From Novosphingobium subterraneum (GTDB taxonomy: Bacteria > Pseudomonadota > Alphaproteobacteria > Sphingomonadales > Sphingomonadaceae): a stretch of DNA of 64,000 bases. Within the stretch, counting starts at the first letter, position 1. Every line of letters starts with the position of its first letter. The stretch is from NCBI RefSeq assembly GCF_000807925.1, contig NZ_JRVC01000034.1, forward strand, positions 17,249 to 81,248, in the 5' to 3' direction. Below are positions 34,700-44,810 of this stretch, piece by piece. A program made the translations under genes and the position numbers. Below the pieces are notes generated by a model. The model did not search any database. It worked only from the letters and a program-made list of their open reading frames with translations, and was not told where the DNA came from.

Positions 34700-35608
34700 C
34701 TACCCTTCTGTGTTGTCCTCCATGACATAGCCGAATTCCTCGAGCGAAACAGGGCAATAAGGCTGCAGCGCCCGATTAGAAGCGGCGTATCCATCGCGCA
34801 AGGGATTGACGACCGCAGACCACTGGCGACGCTGCCTGTTATTGCCGATGTTACAGAAATACCCAAGCCGGAGCAGGGACTCGCCAATCCAGCGCGATGC
34901 CCGCGGCCCGCCAGGATGCAGGACTGACGGACGGAGGTGGTTGGCAAGGCGAATTAGCGGCGTGCCCCCGGGCGGGAAACTCTTGCCGGGCCGGTCTGCA
35001 GATAGCTTGTGATCATCCGGCAGGCCGGGATGGCCGGAAAATCTCAGAAGGAGATCAACAAAACGCCTTGGGTTCCTCGCGAGCAGTTCCTGCGGTAGCA
35101 CCAGCACGCTCTTGGCACCAAACAATTTGGCGTAAAGCGCAGCGTGGCGCTCATACCGGAATATGTCGGGCGCGAACCCAAAATACCCCGGTTCGCATTG
35201 CTGGTTCAGGAATTTGCGTATCGGCAAGCTTCCGCCCCGCTTGACGTACTGCTGATAAAGCGAACGCAGCATCGCACCTTGCTCACGGATCGTCAGCAGT
35301 ATGCGGGCGTCGGGGGCAATGGCGTGGAGGCGATGCGCCAATCCCACAGCATCGCGCGATCCATAAAAAGGGTTGCCAACCAGAATCTCGGAACTGAGGA
35401 CGTTGACAGCCTGAGATGAGCTCAGCTTCTCTGCCACCTGAAAACGGGCAGGCCCTGCATCGAAATCGAAATCGTGCGGCCTGACGATCAATGAATCGAT
35501 CTCGACGTGCGACATCATCATATTGAACAGCGCTTTGTCGCTGAACAGCTGCTCTTGCAGCCACGTTGTGCCTGTCTTGTGAAATCCGGGGTGTATGAGC
35601 AGCGTCAT
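34700..35608 (-). CDS. PAPS-type sulfotransferase domain protein
   Basis: A 302-residue protein with the sulfotransferase fold. The N-terminal IHPGFHKTGTTWLQEQLF is the phosphosulfate-binding loop with Lys11, and NVLSSEILVGNPFYGSRDAV, ARILLTIREQGAMLRSLYQQ is the 3'-phosphate binding segment with Arg and Ser. It would transfer sulfate from PAPS to a sugar hydroxyl of the repeat unit before or during export. It stands between the flippase (seven-base gap) and the beta-helix lipoprotein (four-base gap). No PAPS-synthesis genes are in the window. Acceptor is unknown. Confidence 0.82.
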   Translation of the reverse strand: MTLLIHPGFHKTGTTWLQEQLFSDKALFNMMMSHVEIDSLIVRPHDFDFDAGPARFQVAEKLSSSQAVNVLSSEILVGNPFYGSRDAVGLAHRLHAIAPDARILLTIREQGAMLRSLYQQYVKRGGSLPIRKFLNQQCEPGYFGFAPDIFRYERHAALYAKLFGAKSVLVLPQELLARNPRRFVDLLLRFSGHPGLPDDHKLSADRPGKSFPPGGTPLIRLANHLRPSVLHPGGPRASRWIGESLLRLGYFCNIGNNRQRRQWSAVVNPLRDGYAASNRALQPYCPVSLEEFGYVMEDNTEG

Positions 35609-35615
35609 GAGGCTT

Positions 35616-36914
35616 TCACTGCAGCGCAGCGTAGCGGCCGGTCAAGACCATAATGCCTTCGAGGTGACGCACGGCGTAGAGCGAGGCAATGTTTCGAACG
35701 ACCAGAAGTGCCGAAAGTGTGGTTGCAACGCCAATCACGCCAAACTCTCTTGCTGCCAGTGGTGCCAGGCCAAGCATTGCCATGGTGGTCGATATGGTGA
35801 TCGCAAGATTGATGCGGGCATGGCCGGTGATGGCGAGCACTAGCCCTGAAGGACCTGTGGCCGCATAGACAACTTGCCCGATGATCAACACCAGCAACAA
35901 TGGACGTGCAGCGACAAACTCTGCCCCCACTAAACTCAGCAAGGGGCCGGCGGCAGCAGCGAGAGCCGCGGCGAATGGAATTATGATCACGACTGACAGA
36001 CGTGTAGCTGCGCCGGCAAGCTGTGCGATACGCTGTCGGTCATGATTATGATGCGCCTCGCTCATTTGCGCGACAAATGTGCCGAACAAGCCTAAGGTCA
36101 CTATACCAAGCACGCTAGAGACTTGGCTGGCGACACGGTACAGGCCCGCGCCATAGAGGCCGGTCGCAGCACCTGCCGTTGCTAGACCAAACCATTCCGC
36201 AAAGTTCTGGGCGATTGCGACTCCCCATAAGGGAAGTGCGGTAGCCCACAAGGTTTTCATGGGGATACGGACTGCGCTTTGGTCTGAGCTTGTATTTCCG
36301 AATGACGTGGCGGCACCAGTCAGCGCTGCCACAAGGCCGGCAGCTGCGGTCATCCAAAGAATCTCAGGAAGTGTCCGCACAATTCCGGCTGCCAGGACCA
36401 GAAGGGTGAATGCGGGAATGAGTATGACCTCAACCACCTGGGCGAATATGTAACGACGCTGTGACCTGAGCACAGCTGCCGCAATTCGCGTGAAGGTACG
36501 GGCCATAAGAATTGCCACGAGCGTGGCAAGCGCGGTCTGTGGAACAGCCTGGCGCCCCAGCTGATCCAGTAAGCTGTTGCCTGCCAGAAACAGAGCACCT
36601 GAAATTGCTGCAGCGATCAGGAATGCCTGAAGGTAGACCAGAGCCAAGGACTGGCGCTGCACGCGCAAACCCGATGCCGCACCGCGCGAAAACTCGCGGG
36701 TCACAGCCAGATCAAGGCCACCAACGGCCATGACGGATAGGAACATGGCAGTCTGGGTGACAAGCGCGTACTGGCCATTAGCCGCCGGTCCGTACCAGCG
36801 GCCTATTATCACCGTCACAATGAAACCGAGGGCGACACCTCCGGCGCGGGCAGCCAATCCCGTCAGGGCTTTTGAATGACGCAACAAGCCTGCCGACAAA
36901 CGCTTTAGATACAT
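35616..36914 (-). CDS. Wzx-like polysaccharide flippase
   Basis: MATE/MOP-superfamily membrane protein of 432 residues with about 12 transmembrane helices. The first two (AARAGGVALGFIVTVIIGRW and GPAANGQYALVTQTAMFLSV) and the later GLATAGAATGLYGAGLYRVA fit polysaccharide biosynthesis flippases. It is the only Wzx candidate in the window and should move the lipid-linked repeat unit across the inner membrane. Its start overlaps the upstream GT4 gene by ten bases. Confidence 0.87.
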   Translation of the reverse strand: MYLKRLSAGLLRHSKALTGLAARAGGVALGFIVTVIIGRWYGPAANGQYALVTQTAMFLSVMAVGGLDLAVTREFSRGAASGLRVQRQSLALVYLQAFLIAAAISGALFLAGNSLLDQLGRQAVPQTALATLVAILMARTFTRIAAAVLRSQRRYIFAQVVEVILIPAFTLLVLAAGIVRTLPEILWMTAAAGLVAALTGAATSFGNTSSDQSAVRIPMKTLWATALPLWGVAIAQNFAEWFGLATAGAATGLYGAGLYRVASQVSSVLGIVTLGLFGTFVAQMSEAHHNHDRQRIAQLAGAATRLSVVIIIPFAAALAAAAGPLLSLVGAEFVAARPLLLVLIIGQVVYAATGPSGLVLAITGHARINLAITISTTMAMLGLAPLAAREFGVIGVATTLSALLVVRNIASLYAVRHLEGIMVLTGRYAALQ

Positions 36915-38089
36915 GGCGCAAGCGCCTGGTTTGTTGCTTTACGATAGCGAGTAATAATGGAGGTCTCCCGGAATCTTTCCGCTTGCTCAGCTTGCCAGAC
37001 CCTGAGCGCGCCGCGCACGGCTTCCTGATGGGTGGCTATCTCGACAATTGCGCGCGAAACGCTGTCGACCGATTTGGCGCTAACTCCGCGGGCAAAGGGT
37101 GCCGTTGGGAACCATCCGTCAATTGCAGCGCCCCGCGGGTAGATCACGGGCGTACCTGCAAGCAGGGCTTCGATAAAAACCATTCCGAAACTCTCTCTCC
37201 GGGATGGCAGGGCAAAAAGACACGCTGAGTTCATCCACGCTTGAATTTCTCCAGCGCTTAGCCGTCCAATCCGCTGGACGAACCCGGTTGCATTGTTTTC
37301 AGCGATCAGCCGGTCCACCGCTTCCAGGGAAGCTTTGCTGCCGCCGCCAGCGATTTCGAGCCGCAACTCTGGCTGCGAGTCCCTTGCTCGAGCACATGCC
37401 GAGATGAGGGTGGCAATATTCTTGTTGCGCCAGTCATCCAGGTTGAAAGCCGTCGCAATGGTCGTGCCGGGATTTTCGCGCGGCTCGATGATCCGATCGG
37501 CGACAGGAATGCAAGGAATAAGCTCGACGGGTTTTTCCCGCTGACCCAATGGTCCGGAAAGCCAATCTCTTATCCATGGGCTGAACGCAATCGCCATGCT
37601 GGCTTCATGCCAGACAGTACGGTACTTTTGCCGCAGATCTCTCCGGATCCGGACTAGCTTCTGATCCGTGTTTCCTTGCAACGTCAGGGCGAATGGGATG
37701 CCAAGCGTGCTTGCGACATCACGCGCCACCAGTCCCTCAAATGATAACTTGTGAGCGTGTACGAGCTGGGGGTTGAGTTGCATGGCTTGGATATCATGCA
37801 AAATCTCTCGAGCGAGTGCGCGCATACTCCTTGCCAGAAATACGCTGTTGGGTGGGGCGGCATACTTCCAAGTTGCGAGCCTGCCATCGTCCGCCACACG
37901 CCATATCTTGCCAGGGCGTAGCCAGGCATCTGCGCTGCGACCAACCCGATTGATCGAATAGACCCGATGAAGAAATTCGTCATCGGTGCGATCGAGAAGT
38001 GCCGAAATTGCCCGCGTCTTCGACTGCGATACGGCATCAGGAAAATCAGCACTGATGTGGATGATGGTCGGCTGGCCAGCGGTCGCCAT
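36905..38089 (-). CDS. Glycosyltransferase family 4 protein
   Basis: A 394-residue GT-B enzyme. The C-terminal half has the GT4 pattern IAGGGSKASLEAVDRLIAEN, then FVQRIGRLSAGEIQAWMNSA and FALPSRRESFGMVFIEALLA with the nucleotide-sugar binding Glu pair. It overlaps the flippase gene by ten bases and follows the GT2 gene after one base, so three genes are tightly coupled. Sugar specificity cannot be told from sequence. Confidence 0.88.
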   Translation of the reverse strand: MATAGQPTIIHISADFPDAVSQSKTRAISALLDRTDDEFLHRVYSINRVGRSADAWLRPGKIWRVADDGRLATWKYAAPPNSVFLARSMRALAREILHDIQAMQLNPQLVHAHKLSFEGLVARDVASTLGIPFALTLQGNTDQKLVRIRRDLRQKYRTVWHEASMAIAFSPWIRDWLSGPLGQREKPVELIPCIPVADRIIEPRENPGTTIATAFNLDDWRNKNIATLISACARARDSQPELRLEIAGGGSKASLEAVDRLIAENNATGFVQRIGRLSAGEIQAWMNSACLFALPSRRESFGMVFIEALLAGTPVIYPRGAAIDGWFPTAPFARGVSAKSVDSVSRAIVEIATHQEAVRGALRVWQAEQAERFRETSIITRYRKATNQALAPCI

Positions 38090-38090
38090 T

Positions 38091-39053
38091 TCAGTATCCC
38101 GAGAGCCAGGTACGCCTGCCTCGCCATATATCCGTCAGACGCAGGCGATCCTCTTCTGTCTTGGCGACAAAGGCTCCCAATCGACGCGTCAAGCCCCAAA
38201 ACCACAGTTGAGCAATACCCAAAGGGACGAGCCAGCTAGGCCAATGATCCCTGATCAACGTCGCCTTGGCCCGCATCACAGCGCATACCTTGTCCGCACG
38301 TTTTTTTGTCGAAGCCCCGACCAGATGCATGATCTGGGCATCGGGCGTGATCATCGGGCGGAATCCTAGCGCCCGGGCGCGCAGGCATAGATCTGCATCT
38401 TCACCGTACATGAAGTAACGGGTATCGAAACCTCCGAGACGCTTCCAAAGCTCGGTTGAAGTCAGGAGGAAACAGCCGACTACGATATCGACTTCTCGAA
38501 TGCTGTCTCGCTTCCAGCCTCCAATAGCTTCGGAATTGAACAAATTGCTCTGGGGAAACATGCGATGCAAGCCCAGAATCTGGCAAAGTAAGCTCCAAGG
38601 CGTGATTTTTCGCCATGCGGATGCTGGATTGAGACTTCCATCGGGAAATACTGTGCGGCCGCCTACGATTCCCGCATTCGGGTGCATCTTGGCGAAAGCC
38701 AACAGGTTTGCAATTGCGTTGGGATGTGTTTCCGTGTCCGGATTGAGCAGGCAGATGAAAGGTGTCGTGACGGTCTGCGCGACGCGATTGTTTGCAGCCG
38801 CAAAGCCGATGTTTTCCTGATTTGCAATCACTTCCACAGAAGGGAATGACTGCGAGAGGGCCTGGGCGCTTCCATCCTGAGAGGCATTGTCAAACACGAC
38901 GATGCGCATCGGCAAGTCAGGTGAGGATTGCAGCAGTGTTTCAACCGCCTTGATGGTCAAGCTGCACGTATTGTAGCTGACAATGATGACGGTAATTTCC
39001 GGGGCGCTAGGCGACGGACGCATGCAAACGTCACGATCCTCAGGTATTGTCAT
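38091..39053 (-). CDS. GT2 glycosyltransferase, rhamnosyltransferase-like
   Basis: A 320-residue GT-A enzyme. EITVIIVSYNTCSLTIKAVE starts the nucleotide-binding fold; LLNPDTETHP is the DxD metal site; GEDADLCLRARALG is the acceptor/catalytic region of the WbbL-type branch, whose members often add rhamnose. With the rml operon at the left end, rhamnose transfer is a fair guess. It is first gene of the operon running to the beta-helix lipoprotein. Confidence 0.86.
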   Translation of the reverse strand: MTIPEDRDVCMRPSPSAPEITVIIVSYNTCSLTIKAVETLLQSSPDLPMRIVVFDNASQDGSAQALSQSFPSVEVIANQENIGFAAANNRVAQTVTTPFICLLNPDTETHPNAIANLLAFAKMHPNAGIVGGRTVFPDGSLNPASAWRKITPWSLLCQILGLHRMFPQSNLFNSEAIGGWKRDSIREVDIVVGCFLLTSTELWKRLGGFDTRYFMYGEDADLCLRARALGFRPMITPDAQIMHLVGASTKKRADKVCAVMRAKATLIRDHWPSWLVPLGIAQLWFWGLTRRLGAFVAKTEEDRLRLTDIWRGRRTWLSGY

Positions 39054-39200
39054 TCACGAGGTTCCCTTGCCTACCGAATTGGGAAATGGCGTGTCGGCGG
39101 AAACCGTCTCCAAGTATCCAGTGGAGGGCCTGTAAGCCACATGGATCGGTGGAGCAAGGCAAGCCTGCTGCCATGGTTGTGAAGCGCCCGACAGAAATCG

Positions 39201-40550
39201 TCAATCCCGCGCGAACGCTCTGGCAAACTGGTCACGCAATGGCCGCGTAAGGTAAGACAGCATCGAGCGAGAACCCGTTTCTATGAAGACATCTGCCGGG
39301 GAGCCTGGTCTCAAGGCCGACCTTGCAGATGAGGGCACCGTTTGTGGATCTATCGAGACACGCACAATAAAGAAGCTCGTCTGCTTGCTAGCATCGGTCG
39401 AGCGGCTAGCCGAAACGTATTCGACCTTGCCTTTCATTTCTGGCTTGGCATTCCCGGATCCCGCCGCCACTTGCACGCGTGCTGTCATTCCGAGCCGGAT
39501 GCGGTCTATATCCGCCGGCGAAATGGCAACTTCGACCATGAGACGGTCCTTGTCGGGCACAATCTCAAGCATCGGCTGTGCCGGAGAGACCACGTCTCCC
39601 ACAGCTGTGATAGCGAGCTTGTCGACTACGCCTGAGTTCGGAGCACGCACCACGCTACGCTCCACTTGCTTGGCCGAGGTGGAGCTCCGAAGCCTCTGTT
39701 CGTTCAACGCCATATCCACAGCAGCCAGATCACCGGCCGCTTGAGCGATTTTTACGCGCCCGAGCTGTTGCAATTGCTCGCTGACTTCCCGATTGCGGGC
39801 TCGCGTTTGTGCAATCTGAGCTTGCAGTGAGCCAATTGAGCCCTGGGTTTCGAGCATCTGTCTTTCGAGCTGGTTTTTTCGGCTTATCGTGACAAGACCC
39901 CGTTTCCAAAGATTCTCCATCCCGGCGCGTTCTGGTTCTAACAGTTCGCGTTGGCTCTTCAGAGAGGATATCTGCGCCCGCAGGCCTTGCTCCTGCCTCA
40001 GATTTTGTTCGACTTGTGCAGCCAGCTGAGCGCGCATTCCACGCATTTCGGCCTGCCGCAACCGAAACAGCTGGGACTCATCTGCCATCGCCTGAGCCGC
40101 GGCCTGATCAGGAGAGCGCTTGAGCTCATCGGGGAATGCGATCTGCGGTGAGCCGAGACGTTCGGCTTCGAGCCTTGCGCGCTGAGCGAGAAGTTGATGT
40201 ACCGTGCGTGATGCGAAACGTTCCTCGAGGCTGCTGTTGGTCGCATCGAGTTGTACAAGAGGGTCCCCGGCATTTACGTGATCGCCGTCGCGAACGAATG
40301 TCTTGGCAACGATCGCAGTGCTTGGGAGCGGATTGGCAATGTGCTTGATTTGAGTTTCGGCAACAAGCTGGCCAGCCCCTACTACTGCGCCTCCGATCGG
40401 CAAGAATGCCGCGGCTGCGCCTAGTCCAAAGACAAGAAACGCCATTGCCCTGGCTGCTCGGGCTACGTCACGACGTGTATCCGGGTCTATCGTAGAGATG
40501 GTTTCGTCAGGAGCATCGTTGAAGTCGGCACTGTGGGGCATAAAACTCAT
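39201..40550 (-). CDS. Type I secretion adaptor (HlyD/PrtE family, AtrB-like)
   Basis: Periplasmic adaptor of 449 residues: one N-terminal membrane helix (MAFLVFGLGAAAAFLPIGGA), a long coiled-coil hairpin (residues about 120-280) and the lipoyl and beta-barrel parts (VVRAPNSGVVDKLAITAVGD, then RVQVAAGSGNAKPEMKGKVE). It connects the ABC ATPase to a TolC channel. It follows the ATPase gene by seven bases. Sphingan clusters carry the same pair as AtrD/AtrB, and the RTX beta-helix protein at 23.5 kb is the obvious cargo. Confidence 0.92.
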   Translation of the reverse strand: MSFMPHSADFNDAPDETISTIDPDTRRDVARAARAMAFLVFGLGAAAAFLPIGGAVVGAGQLVAETQIKHIANPLPSTAIVAKTFVRDGDHVNAGDPLVQLDATNSSLEERFASRTVHQLLAQRARLEAERLGSPQIAFPDELKRSPDQAAAQAMADESQLFRLRQAEMRGMRAQLAAQVEQNLRQEQGLRAQISSLKSQRELLEPERAGMENLWKRGLVTISRKNQLERQMLETQGSIGSLQAQIAQTRARNREVSEQLQQLGRVKIAQAAGDLAAVDMALNEQRLRSSTSAKQVERSVVRAPNSGVVDKLAITAVGDVVSPAQPMLEIVPDKDRLMVEVAISPADIDRIRLGMTARVQVAAGSGNAKPEMKGKVEYVSASRSTDASKQTSFFIVRVSIDPQTVPSSARSALRPGSPADVFIETGSRSMLSYLTRPLRDQFARAFARD

Positions 40551-40557
40551 TGGCCAT

Positions 40558-42291
40558 TTATCCCGTTACCGAAGCCGACGTGGAAGTTGCAGCAAAGCGT
40601 GGGGCATTGTGAACGACTGAGTTTAAGACAGCCTCTCGCGATCCGAAGCGGACCATTTTCCCATCTGCAATGAACAGGACCTTATTAGTCATTTCCAGCA
40701 AGCTAGGTCTGTGCGTGATTGCAATTACGATACCGCCCCGAGCGCGGACCGATGACATCGCCGATAGTAGACTGGCTTCTCCGGCCTCATCAAGGTTGGA
40801 GTTCGGTTCATCCATGACAACGACGAAAGGGTCTCCATAGAGCGCCCGAGCAAGACCTATGCGTTGGCGTTGCCCGGCCGACAGGAACTGACCTTCTGGA
40901 CCGACGGGCGTGTCGAATCCTTTCGGAAGGCGAGAGATAAGATCTTCGACGCCCGCTGACCGTGCGGCCTTCCGAATAGCTTCCGAAGGAGCGCGTTCCT
41001 GGAAACGGGCAATGTTTTCGGCGATCGTCCCGTCAAGGAGGCCCACCGTCTGCGGAAGGTAGCCGAAGAGCTGACCAAAGCGTTCTTCATGCCACTGGTC
41101 GTAGCAAAAGCCATCCAATCTCAAATCGCCTCGCATGGGCAGCCAAGCTCCCACAAGCGCACGAGCTAGCGAGGTCTTGCCGGATCCACTCGGACCAATC
41201 ACAGCCAGCGCATCGCCGGCCGAGAGCGAAAAGTTTACCCCTTGGACCGTGGGTTTGTCTGAGCCAGGAGGACCGAGCACGAGGTGGTTGACCGTCAGCA
41301 TCGCATTGGGGACAGGAAGCCGAACCGAAGGCGTGCGCTGATCGCCGTATTGCTGCAAAATTGTATTCAGTCGCTTCCATCCTTCCCGGGCAGCCGAAAG
41401 CCCCTTCCAATTCGCAATTGCCTGATCGACTGGGGCCAGAGCACGGCCAAACAGGACGGACGAGGCGAAAATGATGCCCCCGCTGGCGTCTCCATCAATG
41501 ACCAGCAGGGCGCCAACGGTCAGGATCAGTGACTGGAGACCCTGGCGCATGACGCGGGTGATGCCACCAAACACATTTGCCGAACGAACCGCGATGTCCT
41601 GCTGACCCAGAAGATGTCGATTGAGCAGGTCCCACCGGGCTATCATCGTTTCGCGCATACCCAGCCCCGTGATCGCCTCGGCGTTGCGCAAATTGCTTTC
41701 CGCCAGCCCGTTGCGTCGTGAGGTCAGCTCAGCGAGATTGTTGCTGGATTTGCGTGTATTCCGGTCATTAAGGACCGTGAGAACGACCAAAACAAGTGAG
41801 CCCATCAGTGCGGTCAGGCCAAGCCAATAATGCAGCAACGTCAGGACGACCAAGAAAAACAGGATCCATGGCAGATCGATCAAGGCAGCGGGCCCGCTTC
41901 CGGACAGGAAAGTACGGACGTTGTCGAGGTCGCGCATGGCCATCAAGCCATCTCCTGGAGATCTTCCCTGCATCAACTGCATCTCACTGACGGCGCGTTG
42001 GATCCGCATGCTCACTGCGCGATCCAGGCCAGTCGCCACCGACGAGAGAATGCGGCCGCGCTGGATCTCGAACATGCCTTGGAAACCATAGACGGTCACC
42101 AACATTGCAAAGAGGCCGAACAAAGTGGCCAGGCTATGGCTTGGTAGGACGGAGTCGTAGACCATCATCATGTAGATCGAGCCGCCGAGCAGCAGGATGT
42201 TGAGGCATGCGCTGAGCAGAGCCACAGCCACAAATGCGGACTTGTACCGCTCAATTGCACGTCCGAGTTCACCTTGAAGTTGCAACATCAT
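40558..42291 (-). CDS. Type I secretion ABC transporter ATPase (PrtD/AtrD-like)
   Basis: Inner-membrane exporter of 577 residues, with an ABC membrane domain (about six helices, residues 20-300) fused to an ATPase domain. Walker A is GPSGSGKTSLA, signature LSAGQRQRIGLARAL, Walker B VVVMDEPN, and the H-loop AITHRPS. It matches the PrtD family that exports RTX proteins rather than bacteriocins, since no peptidase C39 domain is present. It is first gene of a two-gene operon with the HlyD-type adaptor. Probable cargo: RTX beta-helix protein. Confidence 0.92.
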   Translation of the reverse strand: MMLQLQGELGRAIERYKSAFVAVALLSACLNILLLGGSIYMMMVYDSVLPSHSLATLFGLFAMLVTVYGFQGMFEIQRGRILSSVATGLDRAVSMRIQRAVSEMQLMQGRSPGDGLMAMRDLDNVRTFLSGSGPAALIDLPWILFFLVVLTLLHYWLGLTALMGSLVLVVLTVLNDRNTRKSSNNLAELTSRRNGLAESNLRNAEAITGLGMRETMIARWDLLNRHLLGQQDIAVRSANVFGGITRVMRQGLQSLILTVGALLVIDGDASGGIIFASSVLFGRALAPVDQAIANWKGLSAAREGWKRLNTILQQYGDQRTPSVRLPVPNAMLTVNHLVLGPPGSDKPTVQGVNFSLSAGDALAVIGPSGSGKTSLARALVGAWLPMRGDLRLDGFCYDQWHEERFGQLFGYLPQTVGLLDGTIAENIARFQERAPSEAIRKAARSAGVEDLISRLPKGFDTPVGPEGQFLSAGQRQRIGLARALYGDPFVVVMDEPNSNLDEAGEASLLSAMSSVRARGGIVIAITHRPSLLEMTNKVLFIADGKMVRFGSREAVLNSVVHNAPRFAATSTSASVTG

Positions 42292-42394
42292 TTTTCACAG
42301 ACTCCAGGCCGTCTCTGACTCTCTCGTGGCGGCGGCAAAATCGCGAAGCTTGGTTAATAAATCGTGAAAATCCTCCGTGCGAACGGGCACCACA

Positions 42395-43813
42395 TCAATA
42401 GGCTTGTGGGTGAATCAGGACCCTTGCGGTAGCAACAAGAATCTTGAAATCACCCCACAGGCTCCAGTTGCTCACATACTCGAGATCTGCCTGCAGCCGG
42501 TTTGTCAGATCTTGGCGCCGGTGAGTGGCGCCGCGAAAGCCGCGGACCTGAGCGAGGCCGGTGATGCCAGGCTTGAGAGCATGGCGGCGCCAGTATGCGT
42601 TATCGACCTTCCAAAACAGCTCGTCGCCCGCCAGAGATCCCAGCGCATGGGGTCGGGGTCCGACCATGCTCATGTCGCTTTTGAGAACGTTGATAAGCTG
42701 CGGAAGCTCATCAATGCTTGTGGCCCTTATGAAGCGCCCGACGCGGGTGACCCGCTCATCGTCCGGCCTCGTTGATTGCGTGCCATCGACATCGGTGCTC
42801 TCCACCCGCATGGATCGGAACTTGAGGATGTTGAAAAGCCGGTTCGAGCGGCCTACTCGAGGTTGCCGGAAAAACACTGGACCGGGACTGTCTATCTTAA
42901 TCGCGATTGCCACGAACAAGAGTAGTGGGCCGACCAGGAGCAATGCGAGGCTTGCCAAAGCCAAGTCCATCAGACGTTTGTTGATCCTGTTTGGCAGAGA
43001 TAGCGGGCCTCGAGAGACAACTACGGTATCTCTACCCAAATAACGTCCAAGAGCGATCGCGCCGAGCGGACTACCTTCATCCAGCATAACTTCTGCTGTT
43101 ATCCCGAATGACTTCGCCATTATCGCCCATTCACTGCGTTTTTTCTTGTCAGCACTTATGATCAAAAGTTGATCATGAGGAACCAGCAATTCCGCAATGC
43201 GGGCAAGTTGTGAAAAGTCCTCAAGGTCCGGCTTGAGGCCATGATCACTGGCATAGATGACGTGCCCTGAGATCGGCAGGTCGGAGGGTGGCCCGTCTAC
43301 TATCACAAGGCGGCTGAACATCCGCGAGACGTCTTGCCCGATGAAGAGGGTCAGGAAACTTACCCGCAAGAACCACATGAAAACGAAGGATAGCGCAATA
43401 CCTGTGCCGAAGCCCAACCGTGACACCAGCGGGCCGGCGGCCTGAAAGAATATGAGTAGACTGACTAGTGCTGTGGCGACCAGCAGGGATCTGCTGGCGA
43501 GGCGGATGGAATCAAGGCGCGACACTAGGGCGCCGTTAGAATATGCCCCGTTTCGCAGCCCGATTAGCAGGTGAAGCGGCAGAATTAACCATCCCAGCTC
43601 CAGCCCATTAGGGCTAAGCCATTGGTGACCCTTGAGATTGACCGCAATCTCGAAGGCGCATCGGATCGCTGCAGTGTCGCACAGGGCCAAGGCAGCGTAA
43701 ACCAACAAGCGCTGGTTCAACCGCGCTCGTTGGCTAGGTAGCTGCTTATTCTGCGCGCATGAAAGTGCTGCGATCTGCCCTGTTGGAGCCGAATTGGAAT
43801 GTTCCATTCTCAT
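42395..43813 (-). CDS. spsB: Undecaprenyl-phosphate sugar-1-phosphate transferase (GelB/SpsB-like)
   Basis: Initiating enzyme of the EPS repeat unit, transferring (glucosyl-)phosphate from a UDP-sugar to undecaprenyl phosphate. The 472-residue polyprenyl glycosylphosphotransferase has four N-terminal helices, a CoA-binding-like middle, a fifth helix (LALASLALLLVGPLLLFVAI), and the catalytic bacterial-transferase domain with FKILKFRSMRVE-like NILKFRSMR, SIDELPQLINVLKSDMSMVG and the C-terminal LKPGITGLAQVRG. It resembles GelB/SpsB, the first step in gellan-type sphingans. Confidence 0.92.
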   Translation of the reverse strand: MRMEHSNSAPTGQIAALSCAQNKQLPSQRARLNQRLLVYAALALCDTAAIRCAFEIAVNLKGHQWLSPNGLELGWLILPLHLLIGLRNGAYSNGALVSRLDSIRLASRSLLVATALVSLLIFFQAAGPLVSRLGFGTGIALSFVFMWFLRVSFLTLFIGQDVSRMFSRLVIVDGPPSDLPISGHVIYASDHGLKPDLEDFSQLARIAELLVPHDQLLIISADKKKRSEWAIMAKSFGITAEVMLDEGSPLGAIALGRYLGRDTVVVSRGPLSLPNRINKRLMDLALASLALLLVGPLLLFVAIAIKIDSPGPVFFRQPRVGRSNRLFNILKFRSMRVESTDVDGTQSTRPDDERVTRVGRFIRATSIDELPQLINVLKSDMSMVGPRPHALGSLAGDELFWKVDNAYWRRHALKPGITGLAQVRGFRGATHRRQDLTNRLQADLEYVSNWSLWGDFKILVATARVLIHPQAY

Positions 43814-44810
43814 CCATCCTTCGCGCAGAAAAATTTCAGGACGGGGTTCCTGCGGGAAGCATCAAGATCGGCCAGTCAAGGGCCCTAAAACCCGCGAACC
43901 GCAATAGGTTCCCGATTAAAGCAAAAATTCTCATCGCCGCCTCCTCGCTGCCCACCCGTGCCCGCGCGCCGATCCCGCACACCACCCGCGTCAGCTTAGC
44001 AGTTTACGGCATGGCTCTAACGCCGAAGTCTTAACCTGTGGCTAAGTCTGTTGTGATCCCTGAAAGCGGTAGTGAAGGGCTGTCAAGCGTTGTCTGCGGA
44101 AGTCCCCCCTCTGTGATAGTTCTACAGATGGTTGGAGCTAATAGCGATTGCCGTTCGAACCCTTGCTTCAAACTTGGAGGTCGGACCTTCATGAACGGCA
44201 TACGAAATTGTTGAGTAGCCTCACGTGGAGCCAACCCGGCCAAGACCGCCCCCCAGTACAGCCTTGGTCCAGAGAGTGTGAAGCGTCGCCTTGCCATGCA
44301 GTACTGTCAGAGCTGATTGACTTGCCCCTCCTGCCATTGGCCGCAGTCGTTTAGGATGATTGGGACGCCGGCTTCAGACCCCGTCGGAAAGTACGTGGTC
44401 AGACCGATATCGAGAATCTTCAGCTTGCATAATCCGGGGAGCCGCTCGCTGACCGCGGCGGCGGAGCGGCGGCGACCTTGTCTCATGGAAGCCCGCCGCA
44501 CACTTGGCGATGTGTCGTGCAGCCAACTCGGCGAGGCACTTTCTCGTGGTGAGGCTGGATGTCGCAGCGGCGATGCGAACTGACAGACATTGATGATTGA
44601 TGATGGAATGGTCGATTATCGAGCGGCTGCTGTCGTCCATGGGGCTATGGGTGAGCGAGCGCATGATCATCGCGTTCTGAAAGACATCTATGTCGCTGCC
44701 GGCCGGTCACCATGCGTTGGGGTGCCTGCGCGGAATGGCCCCTGTTATGTGGGAAAGTCAGCTGCCGTTATGACGCGTCAGCATTCGTGAGGACGAAAAA
44801 TGCAACTCCA
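43814..44810. other. Non-coding region upstream of the priming transferase
   Basis: About one kilobase without a certain gene; it should contain the promoter of the priming transferase. One minus-strand frame near 44307-44501 includes LKILDIGLTTYFPTGSEAGV, which looks protein-like and might be a decayed PilZ-type domain, but it has no start signal and no full domain. Other short frames look random. Confidence 0.35.

Noticed and set aside
44307..44501. Minus-strand frame containing LDIGLTTYFPTG, possibly PilZ-like
   Set aside because: Only about 40 residues look protein-like, no start signal or complete domain; kept as a note in the intergenic entry.
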